DNA from: Tetrahymena thermophila SB210
Taxonomy: Eukaryota; Ciliophora; Oligohymenophorea; Hymenostomatida; Tetrahymenidae
Direction: 5' to 3'
DNA: 64,000 bases
Assembly: GCF_000189635.1 (NCBI RefSeq)
Contig: NW_002476440.1
Span: 84,140-148,139, forward strand
Position numbers and translations under genes: made by a program. Positions within the stretch are counted from its first letter, which is position 1. Every line of letters begins with the position of its first letter. Positions 36,101 through 49,400 of the stretch are shown here, in pieces. The notes below the pieces were generated by a model, which was not told the origin of the DNA, did no database searches, and worked only from the letters and a program-made list of their open reading frames with translations.

Positions 36101-39100
36101 TTTAATTCTACCTTTTTAAATATTGTAGAAAAAATATAATTTATTTTGTTAGATAGAAAGAAAAAATGAAGTAATAATATGAAATAATAAGATATGAATT
36201 AATTTTAAATTCACTTTTATATTCAAAAATATCTCAACTCAAAACAAATAAACTGTTTTTACCATAGATCAAGTGTCAATTTTGAGAGATTAGTGCATTT
36301 TCCTAAACCTGAACCTAAGTCTGATGCACCTTCACAGCCAATTTAATTTCGCCTTTTTAAATATTGAGAAAAAATATAAAGTTAATTAATTTGTTTGAAC
36401 AAAAAAATGAAGAAAAAATATGAAATAATAAGAAATTAATTAATTTATTAATAATAAAGCAAACGTTGTAAATTAAAAAAATGAGTTAAATTAGCAAACA
36501 AGCAAAGAAATAAATAAATATAAAAAACACATAAGCAGGATAAATAAAAAAAAATAACTTAAATGAAAAACAAAAAATAAATGAATTAAAAGATTTAAAT
36601 TTATTGTTTTAAATTCTTTTTTATATTCAATAATATCACAATTCAAGACAAATAAACTGTTTTTACCTTAGATCAAGTGTCAAATTTTAGAGATTAGTGC
36701 ACTTTCCTAAACCAGAACCTAAGCTTGATGCACCAATTATGCCAATTTAATTCTACCTTTTTAAATATTGAAGAAAAAATATAAATTTAATTTGTTAGTT
36801 AAAAGGAAAAAATGAAGAAAAAATATTAAATAATATGAAACTAATTAATAATAAAAGAAAAAATTTAAATGAAAAAATGAACTAAAGATTAAGTGTCAAA
36901 TTTGAGAGATTAGTGCACATTTCTAAACCAGAACTTAAACTTTATACACCTTAATCACCAATTGAATTTCCCCTTTTTATATTTTGAAGAGAAAAAAAAA
37001 GAAGCTAAATTCTTAGTTATAAGGAAAAAATGAAGAAATAAAAAGAAATTAATTAATGAATAATATCAGCAAAAGTTGAAAATGAAAAAATGAGTTAAAT
37101 TAGCAAACAAACAAACAAACAAAAAAATAAATAAATAAAACACAAACAGAATAAAAAAAGAAAAATAAATCAGATGAATAGCTCATAAAGAAATAAATAA
37201 ATTAAAAGACTTATTTATGTTGCTTTAAATTCATTTTATATTCAAAAATAATATCACAATCAAAAACGAATTAACTGTTTTTACCATAGTTAAAGTGTTA
37301 AATTTGTGAGATTAGTGCACTTTCCTAAACCAGTACTTAAACCCGAAGTACCAATTTCACCAATTTAATTTCCCCTTTTTAAATTTTGAAGAAAAAGATA
37401 TAAAGTTAATTTGCTAGTTAGAAGGAAAAAACGAATAAATAATATGAAATTATAAGAAATGAATTAGTTAACTAATTAATAATAAAAGTAAAAGTTGAAA
37501 TGGAAAAATGAGTTAAATTAAGAAACAAACAGAGAAATAAATAAATAAAACACAAGCAAAATAAAAAAATAAAAAAATAAATCAAATGATAAGCTCATAA
37601 ATAAATTAAAAGAGTTATTGATAATTATTGTTTTAAATTCATTTTTATATTCAAAAATATCACAATCCAAAACAAATAGAATGTTTTTACGTTATATCAA
37701 GTGTCAAATTTTAGAGATTAGGGCACTTTCCTAAGCCAAAACCTAAGCCTGATGCACCAATTGGACCAATTTGATTTGACCTTTTTAAATATTGAACAAA
37801 AAATAATTTGTTAATTTTTTAGTTATTAATAAAAAATGAAGAAAAAATATTAAATAATAATAAATAAATAAAAAAATTAATAAAAAAATCAAAAGTTGAA
37901 AATGAAAAAATGAATTAAATTAACAAGCAAACAAATAAATAAATATAAAAAATAAGGAGAATATAAAAAAATAAAGGAAATGAAAAAATCATAAATAAGC
38001 TAAAAGAGTTAGCTATATTGTTTTAAATTCTTTTTTTAATTGAAAAAATATCATAACCAAAAACAAATTAACTGATTTACATCAAATTGAGAGTTAAATT
38101 TGAGAGATTAGTGCACTTTTCTAAACCAGAACCTAAGCTTGATGCACCAATTTCATCAATCAAATTCTGCCTTTTTAAATATTGAAGAAAAAATAATAGT
38201 TAATTTTTTAGTAATAATGAAAAAATGAACAAAAAATATGAAATAATAAGAAAATAATTACAGTTAGCGAACTGAAAAATTAAACAATAATTTTTTAAGA
38301 ACAATAATAAACTTTTATTTAAATATATATATGTTATCAATTTATATGCTAAGAAGCTAGTAATAATTTGATAAATTGTTTTACTATGAAATTCTATCTC
38401 TAACTGTTAAATCATAAAAACTTTAAAATTCAATTAGTCAAAAATAAAAGAAATTTTGATTAAAAAAATAATGAGAAAATAAAGAGAATTAGTTGAGATT
38501 TCAGATGACAAGAGAAGAGGGAATAAAAGCTCTCTTTGATGCAGAAATCACAAAATATAATTAAATATAGTATAGAATAAAAGATAAATATTAAATTTCT
38601 AAGGTAACAGTTTATAGGATCATCAAGAAAATAAAAAATGGAGAGCTACTTTTGAAAAAGAAAAGGAAAGATCATGCATGAAGTGAGTTAGATGAATAAA
38701 TATAAATTGAGGATAATAAAATTTCATACGAGAGTCATAGTATTGTGACTCTAAAACTATTAAAAATAGGGTGTTACACAAAATATCTAAATAAAAGTGG
38801 CTAAAATAATAAAATATTGAAATTTTTGATCTCTTTAACACAAGTCCGCCTATTTTAGAAAAACAAAGCAATATTAAGAAAAAGATTTGGGAGATTTCAC
38901 AAAAATGATGATATTGAGTGGGTTATTTTTGATAATGAAAGTAAGTTTTAAACTTATAGTCATTCAAAAAATCATATTACTTAATAAATTATGTTCTGAA
39001 AACTTAATCTTTTTTGTGAAGCATTCTTTTAAAGTAAATACTTGGATAGCTATTGCACTACTTGGTAAATCACAAATCCATCAATTTAAGGAGAATATCA

Positions 39101-41019
39101 ATGGTGAAAAATATAAATAAATACACAAGCAGTACTTAATTCCCTTAGCTATGAAAACTTCAGAGGTTAGACAGCCAATCTCTATTAAGACAATAACCCG
39201 AAAGATAAAAAAAGGATACAATTAACAATTTAAAATATGAATTGGTTAGAATAGCTGACTGACCCTCAAACTCTTCAGACCTTAATCCTATATTAGGGCA
39301 TTATTAAGAAGGAACTTAAAAAAGTTAATCCAAAAACAGAATCAGAACTAATTTCATAAATCATGAAATCTTGGAGGATTTTATAATAACATAAAATTGA
39401 TAAACTAATAAATTCTTGGAAGAAAAGATCTGAACTACTTATTTAAAATAAGGGATATAAAATCTAATACTGATTTATTTAATTTAGTTTTTGTTTAATG
39501 TTATGTTTTATTTTTAAATATATTAAATTTTTCATATTAGTTTCAAATATCAATTCGCTAACTGTATTTAATCATAATAAAAGCAAATGCTAGAAATGAA
39601 AAAATTAGTTAAATTAACAAATAAATAAATGAAGAAAAAAAAAACAAGCACAATAAAAAAAGAAAAACAAATTAAATAAAAAGTTTATAAAGAAATAAAT
39701 TAAAAGAGTTAGTTAGTTATATTGTTTTAAATTCAATTTTATATTTAAAAATATCACAATCCAAAACAAATAAACTGTTTTTACTTAAGATCTAGTGTCA
39801 AATTTGAGAGATTAGTGCATTTTCCTAAACTAGAACCTAATATTGATAAACCTTCATCACCAATTTAATTTGTCCTTTTTAAATAATCAAGAAAAAATAT
39901 ATTTTTAATTAATTTGTTAGTTAGAAGGAAAAAATATGAAATAACTAATTAATAATAAAAACAATGGAAAAATGAGTCAAATTAACAAAAAAACAAATAA
40001 ATAAATAAAATAAAAAACAAAAGTTAGTTTATATTGTTTTAAATTCATTTTTATTTTCAAAAAAATCACAATTCTAAACAAATAAATTGTTTTTACTAAA
40101 GATTAAGTGTCAAAATTGAGAGATTAGTGCACTTTTCTAAACCTTAACCTAAGCCTGATAAACCTTCATCACCAATTGAATTTCCCCTTTTTAAATATTC
40201 AAGAAAAAATATAAACCTAATTTGCTAATTATAAGGAAGAAATAAATGAAGCAAAAATATGAAATAATAAGAAATTAATTAATCTATCAATAGTAAAAGC
40301 AAAAGTTGATAATGAAAAAATGAGTTAAGTTAACAAACAAACAAACAAATAAATAAATAAAATATAAGCAGAATAAAAAAAGAAAATAATCAAATGAAAA
40401 GCTCATAAAGAAAGAAATAAATAAATAAAAAAAGTTATTTATTTTGATTTAAATTCATTTTTGTTTTCAAAAATATCACAATCCAAAACTAATAAGCTGT
40501 TTTTACTAAAGATTAAGCGTCAAATTTAAGAGATTAGTGCACTTTTCTAAACAAGAAACTAAGCCTTAAGCACCTTCATCTCCTATTTAATTTCCCCTTT
40601 TTAAATATTTAAGAAAAAATATATAGTTAATTTATTAATTATAAGGAAAAATGAAGCAAAAATATTAAACTATTTGAAATAATAAGAAATGAATTGATCA
40701 ATCAAAAGTAATAGCAAAAATTTAAAATGAAAAAAGGAGTTAAATTAGCAAACAAAAAAATAAATAAATAAAAAATCACAAGTAGAATAAAAAAAGAAAA
40801 ATAAATCAAATGAAAAGTTCATAAAGAAATAAATAAATTAAAAGAGTTAGTTAGTTAGTTATTTATATTGCTTTAAATTAATTTTTATTTCAAAAATACC
40901 ACAATCCAAAACAAATAAACTGATTTTACTTCAGATCAAGTGTCAAATTTGAGAGATTAGTGCACTTTCCTAAACCATTACCTAAGCCTGATGCAGCTTC
41001 ATCATTAATTTAATTTCGC
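33200..41019 (-). CDS. Second LRR gene, one 30-residue repeat per exon (18 repeat exons plus terminal exon)
   Basis: Minus-strand repeat exons, each 90 nt: 40930-41019, 40507-40596, 40097-40186, 39785-39874, 38081-38170, 37691-37780, 37285-37374, 36883-36972, 36667-36756, 36263-36352, 36022-36111, 35622-35711, 35369-35458, 34980-35069, 34587-34676, 34206-34295, 33824-33913, 33443-33532. The terminal exon is 33200-33284 (85 nt, the same length as in the plus-strand gene) and encodes CHKSKRLVTLKIKY then TGA. Repeats read NQIGDEG..GLGSGL.KCTNLSNLTLDL. They have CTNLS where the plus-strand gene has CINLS, so each array has its own consensus. Introns are mostly 290-333 nt; those at 35459-35621, 36112-36262 and 36757-36882 have internal deletions. 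One intron holds a Tc1/mariner element. The first exon and start codon are not recognisable above 41019. The role is presumably protein binding; the partner is unknown. Confidence 0.84.
36757..36882 (-). other. Shortened LRR intron
   Basis: This intron is 126 nt against about 300 in its neighbours. The missing part is the conserved donor-side half: the donor GT is directly followed by TCATTTTTTCATTTAAA. GT and AG ends remain, so splicing should still work. Confidence 0.6.
38261..39564 (+). mobile_element. Tc1/mariner DNA transposon, decayed, inside an LRR intron
   Basis: The element is 1304 bp. It begins CAGTTAGCGAA and ends with the inverted copy TTCGCTAACTG, and is flanked by TA on both sides (38259-38260 and 39565-39566). 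These are the target and termini expected for Tc1/mariner. The interior, on the plus strand, holds a transposase remnant from about 38471. It has a helix-turn-helix part (SKVTVYRIIKKIKNG), the catalytic-core block VIFDNESKF (usually SDES), KVNTWIAIALLGKSQ, a KDNNPKD block, and NWLE before a DLNPI-like stretch. The frame changes several times and in-frame TGA occurs, so it is inactive. The flanks on either side rejoin into a normal LRR intron once it is removed. Confidence 0.88.
38500..39470 (+). pseudogene. Tc1/mariner transposase remnant
   Basis: The frame around 38510-38990 encodes the DNA-binding part and the first DDE block. A second frame (38887-39120 in part) gives the VNTWIAIALLGKS and INGEKYK segments, and the block with KDNNPKD and NWLEQLTD lies near 39190-39280. 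At least one TGA (after KKRKDHA, near 38680) and two or more frame changes break it. It opposes the host LRR gene in strand. Confidence 0.75.
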
Positions 41020-41571
41020 CTTTTTAAATATTGAAGAGAAATATATAGTTAATTTGATAGTTAGTTAGTAGGAAAAAATGAATAAAAAATATAAATATAA
41101 AAAATAAAAAGTTAATATTCATATTAAAAATCAAATTAAAATAATTAATAAAAAATAAAATTGAATGAATATGAATGAAAATTTAATTTTAAATAAAAAA
41201 GTAAATCATATCAAAATTAAATAAATAAAACATTAATAAACCAAATATACCAATAACATTTATTCAGATCAATATGCAGAACCTAAAACGATTAAAATGA
41301 AGAGCTTAAAAACTTTTGTTATTAATAAAAATAAATTGAATTATTATTAATTAATAAAAAGTAAATTTACTTGTTCTAAATTGTTAAAATATTTTTTATA
41401 TTATATCATTTATTTTTTTTTCTTAAAAGATATCGAATAGCAATTTATGGAGATTTAATTAATTATAAGTATATTAATAAATTAATTAACTATTATATCA
41501 AATTAATTTAGACAAAAGGAATAAATAAATTTTAATAATTATCAAATACAAATTTAAAAATTTTATTTTAG
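41020..41571. other. Spacer between the LRR array and PH-like pseudogene E
   Basis: The first ~70 bases are the acceptor-side half of one more LRR intron. The similarity then stops abruptly near 41090 in AT-rich unique DNA, so the 5' part of the LRR gene is missing, diverged, or not recognisable here. No coding signature is seen. Confidence 0.5.
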
Positions 41572-42600
41572 ATGGAGAAATCCCAAAAAAGTTTAAAGTT
41601 AATGTAGCATGAATCAATTATTAAATCTTAATATTTTTATTAAAATTTTCTACTTATAAAAATAGTAAAAATCAAATGGTATATTGATTAAATTCTATTA
41701 ATTAATTTCTTTAATATTGATAAAATAATATATTATATTTTTATGTTTTAGTTGAGGTGAATTTTAAAAGATATATTTATATAATTTTAACTTTTTTTTT
41801 GCTTGAAATTAGAATCTATACTGAGTATTTATGAAGATATAAAAATTGAATAAAGCGTGAAGCTTTTAAAAAACTTAATAGAGCAGTTTAATACTCCTCT
41901 TAATATAAAAATATGTACCAGCCTATCAAAAATTGAAATAAGGGAATTTTACAATAGAAAATAAAAGACAAAAACGATCAAATCACTAAAAATATTTTTT
42001 AAAAAATAGATAATCAAAATAGTAAGATTTCAATCAAATATATGAATTAACTTCAAGTATAAATATTAAAATATATTTAAGAATGATAATTTTTATATTA
42101 ATAATTTAGTAAAAAATAACGAAATTTAGGTCTATGATTAAGAGTAATTTGAAGCAAATTAATGATAATGTATCAATTTATATACAATAAAAGAGTAAAA
42201 ACTGATTAATAATTTACTTTTAAGTGAAATTTATGATTCAAACTACTTAAAATAATATTTTTTTCATTGAATTAATAACAAAAATATCTTGTTATGGAGA
42301 GAAGAAATAAAGGAATATATTGATCACATATAATTCATTTTATTTTCTAAAAAGCTTTTACAGCTAAAGATGTATATAACAGTTTGATATAAAGTAAAGA
42401 AATTGCATATTACTCCATTCAAATGATTCTAAAATATGTTCAATTGTAGTGAGAAATGTATTTAAATTAAATTTGAGAATTAATTATATTAAAGAATAAG
42501 CAGGAAACACTAGAAAGCATTCTTAAATGTGTATTAAAAATTAATTTCAAATAGAAATAAAATTGTAAATGAGATATTTAAAATTGACTATATAAATACT
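41572..42600 (+). pseudogene. Decayed PH-like family member E
   Basis: A possible first exon starts with the ATG at 41572 (MEKSQKSLKLMQHES) and has a donor near 41663. The clear match is at about 42260-42540: FFIELITKISCYGEKKQR, then NSFYFLKSF, then LHSNDSKICSIVVRN and LNLRINYIKE. This is the first PH-like module of genes A-D. After this a one-base frame change is needed to continue the closing helix (ETLESILKCVL). The second module is not recognisable, and the middle exons have in-frame TGA or are missing. It is best read as a host pseudogene or a badly degraded copy. Confidence 0.65.
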
Positions 42601-44284
42601 ATTAATTAAATAAAAAATAAATAGGATTAGAGGTATAAATAATTTTTCAATAGAATATTTGAAGTTGATTTAAAAAATCAGCTTCACAAAAAAAGAATTT
42701 TCTTTATTGTCTTTATCAATAAAATATTTTTATGATAAATATATATCTTTAAAATGAATATAAATTTTCTTATCAATATTAAATTAAAAATTATTATCAT
42801 AAAAAAACTTAAATAATATTTAAATACTACAATTTAATTAATTTAAAATATATAGTATTTAAATATTCAATTAGTTAAGAATTTATGAATAATCCATCCT
42901 CTCCTAAAAATTATAAGATAAAAATTAAATAATAGAGTTTTTATTTAGCGAGGGAGGGGTTTTATTATTTTGATGCGTGCGTTTTTTCAAACAAGTTAAA
43001 AATTTCAATTTAATTTTGTTATCAATAAGCATTTCCACTATTAACAAAATAAATTGACTTTTATTTATATATTTTAAATAAAATATATGAATTCGAAAAA
43101 ATTTTAGAAATAAAATATTTTTGAGTTTATTTTTAGTTGATATATTAAATGGATAAATGATATTTAAAAAAATGGCGAATAAATTTATTTAATGATTAAT
43201 TTTAATAAATCAAATTTAGTTTTTTACATATAATGGAGTAAATTGATAAAAGTAATTAAGAATGATCTTGAAAAAGGAAAGCATTTAGAAATTTTATTGT
43301 TATATAGATTAATAACTAATAAAAATTAATTAATTTGTTGTGTATGCTATTAGTTTGATTTTGTATGTATTAAAAAGTATGATCATCTTTGAATCTGTAA
43401 GTAATTAATCCATTTTTAATTTTGAAATAATATTCAGTAATCATCATTAGGCAAGTAGGTTACCCGCAATAAATGAGTGTATTTGGAAGTTACTTATATT
43501 TTGTAAATACATTATGTCTTCTCTTTTTTTATAAATTTTTAGGTTAGAATAATATGTAATTTTACAAGAAATTAAAAATGGTATTTTAGATTATGAATCA
43601 GAAATAAATAAATATAAAAATTGCTTATAATTTGTAATTGTTTTTTTGTATATGTTTGTATCTATATAAAAACAAATTTTGTGAGATGATAAGTCATATT
43701 TTTTATTCAAAATAGTATAGTATACTTTTGAAATTTTAGTAAAGGTTATCAATTAATCAAATAAGTTAACTACATTTCAGAAAATAATTAAGGATAAAGT
43801 AAAATAGGGAATCAGAATAAATTTTTGATTGAATGTTAGCTTTTAATTATTTATTTTTATTAGAAAAAGGTTTTTTATACCAGCGGCTAAAATCAAAAGA
43901 TGATTCAGTGATTAAAATAACTATAACTAATTAAAAAATAAATGTTTGAATTTCTAACAATATATTTCTTGAGTAAGAATAGAAGATAAATTGTAGATTA
44001 TAAGTACATAAATTAAGCAAGGTTTTTAGTTTTTTTTTTATTCCTTAGTTTGTGATAATTAAATAATAATAATAATTTAAAAACTAATCAATTTCTTGCT
44101 AAAATAATAAGTAAGGATAAAGAGAAAAATTAGTTTCCAAGAAAAATACTATTTAAAAAAGAGGAAACATTACCTGTGAATCTTAATAACATATAATAAG
44201 ATATTATGCATCAAATTCAGACAAAGTAAACATAATTTGTAATATATTTTTTGGAAAAAATAAAATTATACTATTAGATAATAA
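42601..44284. other. Intergenic, no gene seen
   Basis: AT-rich spacer between E and F. A short GC-richer patch (GAGGGAGGGGTTTT, then GATGCGTGCG) lies near 42950-42980. No frame or RNA gene is supported. Confidence 0.55.
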
Positions 44285-45883
44285 ATGGGATCTTTAGACA
44301 GTGTTTAAATTCAATCTAGAGAAAAAGTTTAATCACTCGAACAACATAATACCTATTTCATAATAAATAATATTCAATAACGTACTTTATAACAAAGATG
44401 TTCTAAACCTTTAAATATCTCTTCAGGTAAAATAAAAAACTTTAACAATATATTTTTTTGACATTTTCAAATTGAAATATTTTAATAGATGATTTGAATA
44501 CAGATGTAGAAGATAATGATGATTAATAAAAAATTAATTTTATAAATAACTTTACTGTTCAAGGTTTTTTTCTTCACACTGAAGATTAATATTAAAATTT
44601 AGAATGTCCTAAAAACTCCAATCAGCTATAAAAATGTTTGTCATTAAGTAAATTTTTATAAAATATCTTGAAGATATTTAAATATTTTTATCTATTTAAG
44701 CAAGCTAAGATTCATCTTCTAATAACAGCTAGACTTTAGATTTAAAAAGCGATGACTCTGTATTCAATAAATAAGATGACTTTTTTGCATAAGGCAGCTA
44801 TTAAGATTAAACCAGTAAATTTAATTTTGTTTAATTAATTTGATTTTATTGAACCACCATAAAATATAGAATAGGTTCTTTCTTTTTTTGATGATATTAA
44901 AAACGATGACGACTAATAAATTAACATATAAAATTCATGTATTGAAAAATCTTAATAAGTAGTAAATAAATCTAAGTTCTACGAAAGTCAAAAGCAAAAC
45001 TTCTGTCAATGTAAAATTTAAAAAAAATAAAATAAATATATTAATAATTTAGAATAAAATAAAATTAGAAATGAATGAACAAGTAGACAATCCTTAAATA
45101 AATTTCTTTAATATGGACTTCTATGAAATTTATAATAAATATCTTGTTCAGCTTTTGCTTAAAAGTGAGTCCAATCAGTTAATATCTGAATAATAATATT
45201 TTTATAGTGAGCTTGTGATTAAAATATCTAGTAATGGGAAAAAAAAATAAAGAATATTATTCATTACATAGAATTATTTATATGTCTTAAAAACACTTAA
45301 GAGTTATAGAGGTGTCAAAAAATATGATATTAAATAAATCAACAAGATAACATTCCATCATAAGTGTTAAAACATTTGTTCTATTTTTGTTAATGATATC
45401 CTTAAAATAAATTTGAAAATAAATTATATCAGCGAATTTAAAGAGTTTTTACAAAATATTTTTAAATTATTACCTAAAACTAAGCAATTAATAGATTAAA
45501 GTTAAAATAGATTTAATAGCAATGTAGATTAAATTAAACCTACTAATCAAAATAATCCATAAAAATTAGAATAATTTTTATCAAATTAGCAAAATTCGTA
45601 TTATATCTTAATAGGAAAAGTAGGCAATAGTGATTTGAGTGTCTAACCTGAAATATAAGGATTACTGTAAATATTTGGTAATAGTATTTGTATAGCTGCA
45701 CTAGATATTTGCTAAGATTTAAATCGACTTACATAAGTTTAGCTATTATAAATAAATTAATAAAACAGGCACTTTGTCTTTTAATCTTTAAAGAATTAAG
45801 ATAATCTTTATAAAATAAAATTATAAAATAATGATGATTATCCAAATTTTATAAAATCTTTATAAAATTGTTATAATCAATGA
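44285..45883 (+). CDS. PH-like (TH1-like) double-module protein, family member F
   Basis: The gene is read from the ATG at 44285 (MGSLDSVQIQSRE) to the TGA at 45881-45883. Exon 1 is 44285-44426 and exon 2 is 44489-44647; further introns start GTAAATTT near 44822 and GTAAAATT near 45011. The N-terminal half is acidic and Asp/Asn/Gln-rich (DDLNTDVEDNDDQQ). The first PH-like module, about 45200-45470, has FYSELVIKISSNGKKKQRIL and LYVLKTL, then ICSIFV and LKINYISEF. The second, about 45595-45880, has YYILIGKVGN and SICIAALD..QDLNRLTQVQLL. It ends in NFIKSLQNCYNQ. I do not find the RVxF and SILK motifs present in A-D, so F may have lost them or belong to another branch. Confidence 0.8.
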
Positions 45884-46471
45884 TTAATAATACCTGTTAT
45901 TTATATTGTTGTCAATTTTATATTTTTATAAATGTTTCAATTTATTAAATTTTCAAATAAACACTTTTTAATTTTTAAAAATGAATTTGAGTGGATTTTC
46001 TGTAAATGATTGATTGCTTGAACTAAGGAAATTCATTTTGATGACGTCTTCATATTCTTCAATTTTAATGCATTAACAACTTTTAGTATAATTTAGTTAT
46101 TTATATTTATTTATTTTCTTAAAATTCTACTTATACATTAATTTTTCTTATTTTAATTAGTGTAAACTCTAATATATTTCATATTCTAATTTTTAAAATA
46201 TTAACAAAAATTTTTTTAATTTATTTTAATTTTATTTGCTAAATAAATAAATAAACATTTTAGATATTGAATTTTTTAGAGTGTATATATATAGTGAAGA
46301 TCTTATATTGATGCACATAGCATATATAAAAATATAAAAAGAATATTATCATAAATATAATTAACAACAAAGTATTATTATAGTCATTCAAAGATTATAT
46401 GGCTCTATGTTACCATTTAAAATATCTTAATCCTATTTTAATAAAATAAAAATAAATATTATTTCTATAAT
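45884..46471. other. Spacer between convergent genes F and G
   Basis: AT-rich sequence between the two TGA codons, without coding signature. It probably holds both 3' UTRs. Confidence 0.6.
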
Positions 46472-49400
46472 TCAATAAGATACTGAACATATTGGGCTTT
46501 ATAATGAAAATTAGCCTGTAAGAGTCACTTTATATTTTTCAACTTTTAGACGCTTTATATTATTCTTAAATATAAATTTATGCACTTTAAGCCATAAGCT
46601 ACTTACTCTTTATACAGAAACTGACTAATTTTTGAATAGCTTGCATTTAAAAAATAATTTTGATATTTTTGTCTAATAGATATTTTTTCTAGAACTTGTA
46701 ATTCTCAAGTAAAGAATGATAAGTTTTGTTAGACCTATTAAATTTAAGATCATTAAAATTAAAGAAATTGATACATTCGTAGCTTCGTTATTAGTAAATT
46801 AAATTATGCACCAGAATAAAAGAGATAATATTATAATTTATTAAAGGAAGATTTCTAACTTTTATAGATATCTTTTTTAGAAAGGTTTAATAGTGGTTAC
46901 CATTTGCAAATAAACAAAGCAAACACCTTATATTAGCAATAATTTAATTATCAAAGAAATGTTTATGTTTAAGATAATCATGATTAAGCATTTTTAAAGC
47001 ATTTTGATTACTTCCCAGTAATAGCACTTTGTTTAATAACCTTATTGAAGAAAATAAAATGAAAGTAGGTAGCTGATTTTTTAGTTAGATTTCTTTTTTT
47101 AAGCTGTTTGCATTACTTTAAATAGAATATAAGGTATTAAAAAGCACCAAACCACTGTCAAAGGATATATTAAACCAATTAATAAAATTAAATAGTTTTC
47201 TACCCAGCATTCTTACATATAATCATTTTGCATATAATAATTTGATCCTATTTTCTAGCAAAAGCATAGAGAGATAAATAATTTTGCTATTGAAGAGTAA
47301 TAAAATAGATAAATGAAAATTAAATAAAATGATTTTCTGTGAAACTTTCTTTAGAATTTGTCTACAAATTACCTAGAAAATATTAGTAAAATTGTAATAG
47401 TAAAAATTATAAACAGTTAAAGTAATAATCTATTCAGCCAAAGCATTGGTAAAATTGAATTTTTAAAAAGACAATCAAAACTAGAGAATGTTAAACTAGC
47501 AGGATCGCCTCCAACTTATACAATAGAATTCAGAGCAAATGGTAATTACTAACTTAGATTGATTGATGAGCAAAATATTTAAAGGTAATGAAAAAGAATT
47601 TTAATGATTGTTCCTAAATCTTATTCTAAATATATTGTTTTATTTATAAACAATATTTGCATCTTATTCAAATACAATAACTTAAGAAAAAGAACTTTTT
47701 TAGCTACTTAATTTTTGAGATTGTAATAGAGATACGTTCCATAAAACGCAGTGAGGAAAATAGTGAAAACATATACAAACGCTATTTCTTGACATTATAC
47801 ACATCTATCTCCATTTAAAGCATATTAAGCATTCCAATACTATCCTTTGTAATCACAAGAATCACATAAAGGACCTATATATCCTTTTATGCAACCATTT
47901 ATTTGAATTTTGTTTGTTTCACTGCATCCATTTTTTAAGCAAGAATAGATTTCGTCTGTTGTATTTGACTCTCTCCAATAATTATCTTTTAAAATTAAAC
48001 GGTCTTTATAGCAGTTTGAAGTATATTATTGAGGGCATTTTAAGCACTGTAGGCTATCTATATTTTTTTCATCTGAGTATGGATCAGTTAGAGAGTAAGT
48101 TCCTGGCTAACATTCGTAGCACCTAAATTTATATAAATATATTCAATATAATCAAATAAAGGAATTTAATGAATAAAATTTACTATATGAATCCTTAATT
48201 TCTTTATCTTATCTCTCCTATTTTGCATCTCCTAAAATCTAATTCTAAATCAAGTACAAGAATTTTGTTAGATATTTATGAGACTAATTTTAACTAATAA
48301 ATAGAGTTATTGCTATATCCTGCTGTAATATTTAACTTAAATAAATTTAGTTCTTAAATATATTCCAACTTATTTCCTTGCACAATAACTAAATCTTTTT
48401 AGTCAGGTAATGTTTAAATTTGTATCTAATAACTCTATATTTCCTATAATATACTATCTGATAAATGATCGACATCACTATTGATATCTAGAGATATCAT
48501 TCTGTTTTCTTGATCGATAAATTGCACATAGAGAGGATTTTTTGTGTAGTTTCCACTTTAGAAATTTTCGATTTTGATATAATTATTATATTATTTTTTT
48601 TTTAAATCGTAGCTTAGAAGTTTTACAGGAAAAGAACCAATATTGTTTCCATAAAATCGCCCTTTTCATTTATAAATTTAAATTAAACTAAAAAAAAAAT
48701 TATTATTAATAATTACCAGTGTTGTTAAACAATTTAGTATTTAGATCAACAAACAAAGATTAATCTTGATTATAGTAAATTCCTCCACCGATTATAGCTG
48801 TGTTTCCAATTATTTAAGATTAATTTATTATTAAATTACTATTTTCTGAACATATCGCTCCACCTCTTTCTTTTAATGATAGGTTATTTTAAAAAATTGA
48901 TTCCAAAAGTGTTAAACTTGATTGATTAACATAAATCGCTCCTCCTGAAAAATCAAGAGCTTTGTTTGTAATAAAAGTAGAATTATAAACAGATGAAGTA
49001 CTAATCTGTAATAAAAATATGGCTCCACCAAAGCCAAAGCTAGTATTATTCAAAAATAAAGAATTATTAAGGACAAATTTTGAAATAATTTATAAGTTTG
49101 CTACACTATGAATGTCTAAGCTTGATATCATATTATTGCTAAAAATATTTTGATTTCTAATGAATTAACTAGAAATTATAGACACTTAGGTTACTTACTT
49201 AAGCAATAAGATAGTTGAAAATGCTATAGTAGATATGTCACTAAATTTAACATTTTGAATTTCTAAATTTTATCCTAATTAGCAGTTAACAGTAGTTGAA
49301 GAGCTAAGGTATTAAATTTTTTAAAAACTTGAATTAGAAATTGAAAAATTAAAGAAATTTTCTTATTGAATCATATGACTATTTAATGTTAAGTTTTATG

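Noticed and set aside
42940-42985. GC-richer patch GAGGGAGGGG then GATGCGTGCG, similar to GTGCGTGTGCG near 11502
   Set aside because: It is too short, with no flanking similarity, to call a repeat or an RNA gene.
47914-48126. Plus-strand open frame of 70 codons
   Set aside because: It is the antisense shadow of the second Cys-rich block of gene G.
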